Below, one piece after another: positions 61,301-64,000 of a DNA stretch of 64,000 bases (its first letter is position 1; every line of letters begins with the position of its first letter). The stretch spans positions 41,768,770 to 41,832,769 of the forward strand of contig CM067568.1 of the NCBI GenBank assembly GCA_034336665.1, in the 5' to 3' direction. A program made the position numbers and the translations under genes. This stretch comes from Luscinia megarhynchos. Lineage: Eukaryota; Chordata; Aves; Passeriformes; Turdidae. The notes below the pieces were generated by a model that was given only the letters and a program-made list of their open reading frames with translations, did not search any database and was not told where the DNA came from.

Positions 61301-62700
61301 TTTCCCACACACAAATAGAACTGTTTGTAGAGATCCCTTGAGATCCTACGGTAAACCTTTAAAACAATGACAAAATATACCACAAACAGAACTGTGAACA
61401 GTGTTGCTTATAATGTCCTGCTCTTTAGTTATCTGCACCCTGGTTACAATTCAGTAGAAAGATAAGAAATAACTCCAAAAAGTACTAAGAGATTTCATGT
61501 TCCATGGTCTTGACTTTAAAAGCTTCACATTTCCACTCTCACTAAAAGTGTTAACATTTCCCTTTCACTTTTTTGAGATTCACTGCATTAGTGACAATCC
61601 TAACTATTGCCAATAGAGTAGGTCTTCCAAGGTCTACACAATGTGAACAGAAGAAGAGAATGCAGAAAAATGAGGTAGGATTTGACTCTGTAAGTAAAAT
61701 ACCTAGAGACTACAGGTAAGCATGCAAAGAAAGTTCATCAGCACTTATGTTTGCAACTGTTTTCACTTTGATGACAATTTGGCAATCCTACTATTTAGTT
61801 AAACTTCAGTGAAGACACAAGGTGCCCTCAGGCTAGCAGCTCTAGCAAATATCTAGTCCATTGCCCTGCCTGAGTTTTATGGTGGGTTTAAACTGCACAG
61901 GAATTCTGTCAGCAAGGGTGGGTCTCCTCACCACCATGTTTTCTCTGTTGCCTCTCAGAGAATCTGTGATTCTCAAGAGCTGTGTCAACTGGGGCAGAAA
62001 ATTCAGGGGAAAACGGGAGTCTGTCTGCAGAGACTTTTGCCATGCCATTAATAGTTCCTTGTGACAGAGGGAAATGACTTGTGAGTGTAGAGGAGATTAT
62101 GTTATCTTGAAGTTATGGGCCCAGGTCTGGAACTCTGAAAAGCCGTGAGACAGAAGCATGCTCTCCTGGTGATCAGAGCACAGCCTTGGTTCTCACCACA
62201 AAAAACATCTGGCTGCCAAAAGAGACAATAGCTGTTGTTGTCAGGGTTCTTGTGAGTGCTTCCAGATGGGCTCTGATGTTCTAGTATGTACAGTGGGGCA
62301 GGTGACAGGGCCTATAGATAGACATGGTGCATTGTGGTCTTCTCATTAGGCTAAGTTCCAGGGTGACATTTTTTTTATATCACCAGAAAAATGTGAGGAT
62401 ATGTACTTTAATCAGTTTATGAGCTGTTCATCTTCTGTGGTGAAGCAAATCTGAAATGGCTTAGTCAGTGCCTTTTGTGGCTAACATGGTAACATGTATC
62501 AGAATCATGATATTCCTACATAAGCAGAGAAAAATCTTACAGCCCAGTGTTGGCATATGTGCACATTTTGTGGCCGTGGGAAACACCTGGAAAGATGGGC
62601 TGCTGAGATAAAGCTGAAAATCTTGTGCTTCCCAGTGCCTTGTAGCAAGAAGTCTGTATGTTATCTCCCATTGTTTGACCAGCTCACTTGGGGAAAAAAA
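58390..62700. other. Unassigned non-coding stretch
   Basis: About 4.3 kb without a recognised gene, RNA or interspersed repeat. Open frames are short, about 60-70 codons. Confidence 0.55.
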
Positions 62701-62850
62701 GAATAGAATAGAAAATAGAATAGAATAGAATAGAATAGAATAGAATAGAATAGAATAGAATAGAATAGAATAGAATAGAATAGAATAGAATAGAATAGAA
62801 TAGAATAGAATAGAATAGAATAGAATAGAATAGAATAGAATAGAATAGAA
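62701..62850 (-). repeat. (GAATA/TATTC)n microsatellite at a CR1 tail
   Basis: About 150 bases consist of GAATA units (ATTCT/TATTC on the minus strand). They are perfect except for one early interruption, GAAAATAGAA, near 62711. The array directly continues the 3' end of a minus-strand CR1 copy, where CR1 normally has a few ATTCTRTG units. It therefore looks like an expanded, regularised CR1 terminal repeat. It keeps a minus-strand frame open (62461-62853) that reads as a Tyr-Ser-Ile-Leu-Phe repeat; this is an artefact and not a gene. Confidence 0.95.
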
Positions 62851-62893
62851 CAAATCAGAACAGGATATTTCAGTTGTAAGGGTTCCTCTACTA
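62851..62893 (-). mobile_element. CR1 retrotransposon 3' end (short, decayed)
   Basis: CAGAACAGGATATTTCAGTT followed by GTAAGGGTTCCTCTACTAG resembles the reverse complement of a CR1 3' end, usually CATTTCAGTTGGAAGGGACC, TACAATGATCATCTAGTCC. Only about 40 bases can be aligned. Its position directly after the GAATA array supports the identification. Confidence 0.65.
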
Positions 62894-64000
62894 GGCTTTT
62901 GCTACCATGTCATTACTGTTAGTGGGTGACAGGTTTTATGTGCAGCTAAAGTGTGATGCTGCTACTCCATGTAGGGGATCACCTACCAATTTCACAGCTA
63001 AACTAAAAATTTAACAGAAAGCAGGCTTTTTCTCTGACACCTTTTACAGACAACTGTTGTTAGAACATCTGGAAAGCCTGGAACTTTCTTTCAAGTACTT
63101 AGGCTCATCTTTTTCAGATGGAAACCAGAAGGGTTGAAAATCACATCTGAGCTTTGCACTTGAAAGTGACTGGGAAGTTTGAAGTCACCTGTCTTGGATG
63201 GAGCTCATTAGTATTTCACTTAAATAACAGTTACTGTTTTTGAAGGAGCCTTGTTAGTCCTTCATGGTGAGTGGGTCCAAAGAGAGTTAACTCCCTTTTC
63301 TAGAGCTGTATAGTTTCTGCCATGTTTTTCTGCCTCTTCACTGGACTGGATGTTGTGCAATTAAAATGCATATGTTTAGCAGATGTGTTGAGAAGGATGA
63401 TCACTTTTTCCTTGCTTAGGGCCACATTCTTGGTGTTTAAAACAGGAAAAGCAGTGGCCTTTGTTTAAAAATGAAAGACTGGATGCATGGGTTTGAAGAT
63501 GTCTGTGTCTTAGATTCACACACTGAGCATTTAACTGTTGTTGACACAGGCCTCTTCATTTCCAGCATGGACTTGTTGAGCTTGGTGTAATGTGGGACTT
63601 CGGAGTATGAGGTGGTTGCAGATGCATGTTGTGTATGACATCTGAGGTCAGTGTGTGTAATAGTATCCATTGGTATGTTTGGCCCAGCATATACTTTCCT
63701 GCTTCCCACTGCTGTGTTGATCTTACATTTTATGGCCTGATTTGTCTGTCCTAGATTTCCACCTTCCATTATGGGACTTTTTCTCTCCCTTTATAGTATT
63801 TCAAACTTTTTTCAGTTCAGCAAACAGTTTGTTCCCCCCTCTGTCCTTCAAATAAAGTTTTCTTTGGCAATCTCTCTTAGGATAAATTCAATAACTATTT
63901 AACTCAGAAGGATCCCCGAGGAGGAAGCCAAGAGTCAAATGCTACAATTATTCACATTTTGGTGAGAGGAATCAGACTTCTCAGGAATCATTTCAAACAA
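62894..64000. other. Unassigned non-coding stretch to the window end
   Basis: No gene or repeat is recognised. A 110-codon minus-strand frame (63437-63769) has no known motif. Confidence 0.5.

Noticed and set aside
62461..62853. 130-codon minus-strand frame with a Tyr-Ser-Ile-Leu-Phe repeat
   Set aside because: The frame is kept open by a pentamer microsatellite whose unit lacks stop codons in any frame; it is not a protein gene.

Overview
This window looks like gene-poor nuclear DNA from a bird, most likely a songbird (passerine). The evidence is its repeats. Several copies of the avian CR1 non-LTR retrotransposon carry the diagnostic 3' end (about ...CCTTCCAACC...ATTCTGTGATTCTGTGA). One SINE joins a tRNA-Ile-like head to a CR1 tail, the arrangement known as TguSINE1 in zebra finch and other songbirds. 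Two old LTRs resemble avian endogenous retrovirus LTRs, and old MIR SINE relics are also present. Base composition is AT-rich throughout. No open frame is longer than about 133 codons, and none shows a recognisable protein domain, codon bias or a convincing exon structure. I annotate no protein-coding gene.

Layout: 1-23.5 kb is almost entirely unassigned AT-rich sequence, with one degraded CR1 reverse-transcriptase scrap near 9.1 kb, several poly-T runs, a small decanucleotide repeat at 15.2 kb and a local GC-rich patch at 13.7 kb. From 23.5 to 35.3 kb lies a retroposon-bearing stretch: CR1 tails in both directions, a MIR, the tRNA-Ile/CR1 SINE at 25.07-25.20 kb, and longer CR1 3' fragments at 28.2 and 34.8 kb. 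From 37.4 to 47.4 kb there is an LTR-like or promoter-like patch on the minus strand (37.4-37.8 kb), a MIR (42.3 kb), a truncated LTR (43.45-44.0 kb), an ancient CR1-type reverse-transcriptase relic (44.5-45.1 kb), a perfect 48-copy CTTCT array (45.4-45.6 kb) and another CR1 tail (47.2-47.4 kb).

The most functional-looking item is a short, dense CpG island at about 47.94-48.12 kb, with a good 5' splice-site sequence facing outward on each side. It is the best candidate for a promoter and first exon, so the flanking tens of kilobases could be first intron in one or both directions. From 48.1 to 64 kb the window is again mostly unassigned, with a CR1 tail at 56.4 kb, a probable solo LTR at 57.8-58.4 kb and a CR1 tail carrying about 30 units of a TATTC/GAATA pentamer at 62.7 kb.

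No new multi-gene system is visible. All family assignments rest on recall of consensus sequences and on internal features, not on a database search.
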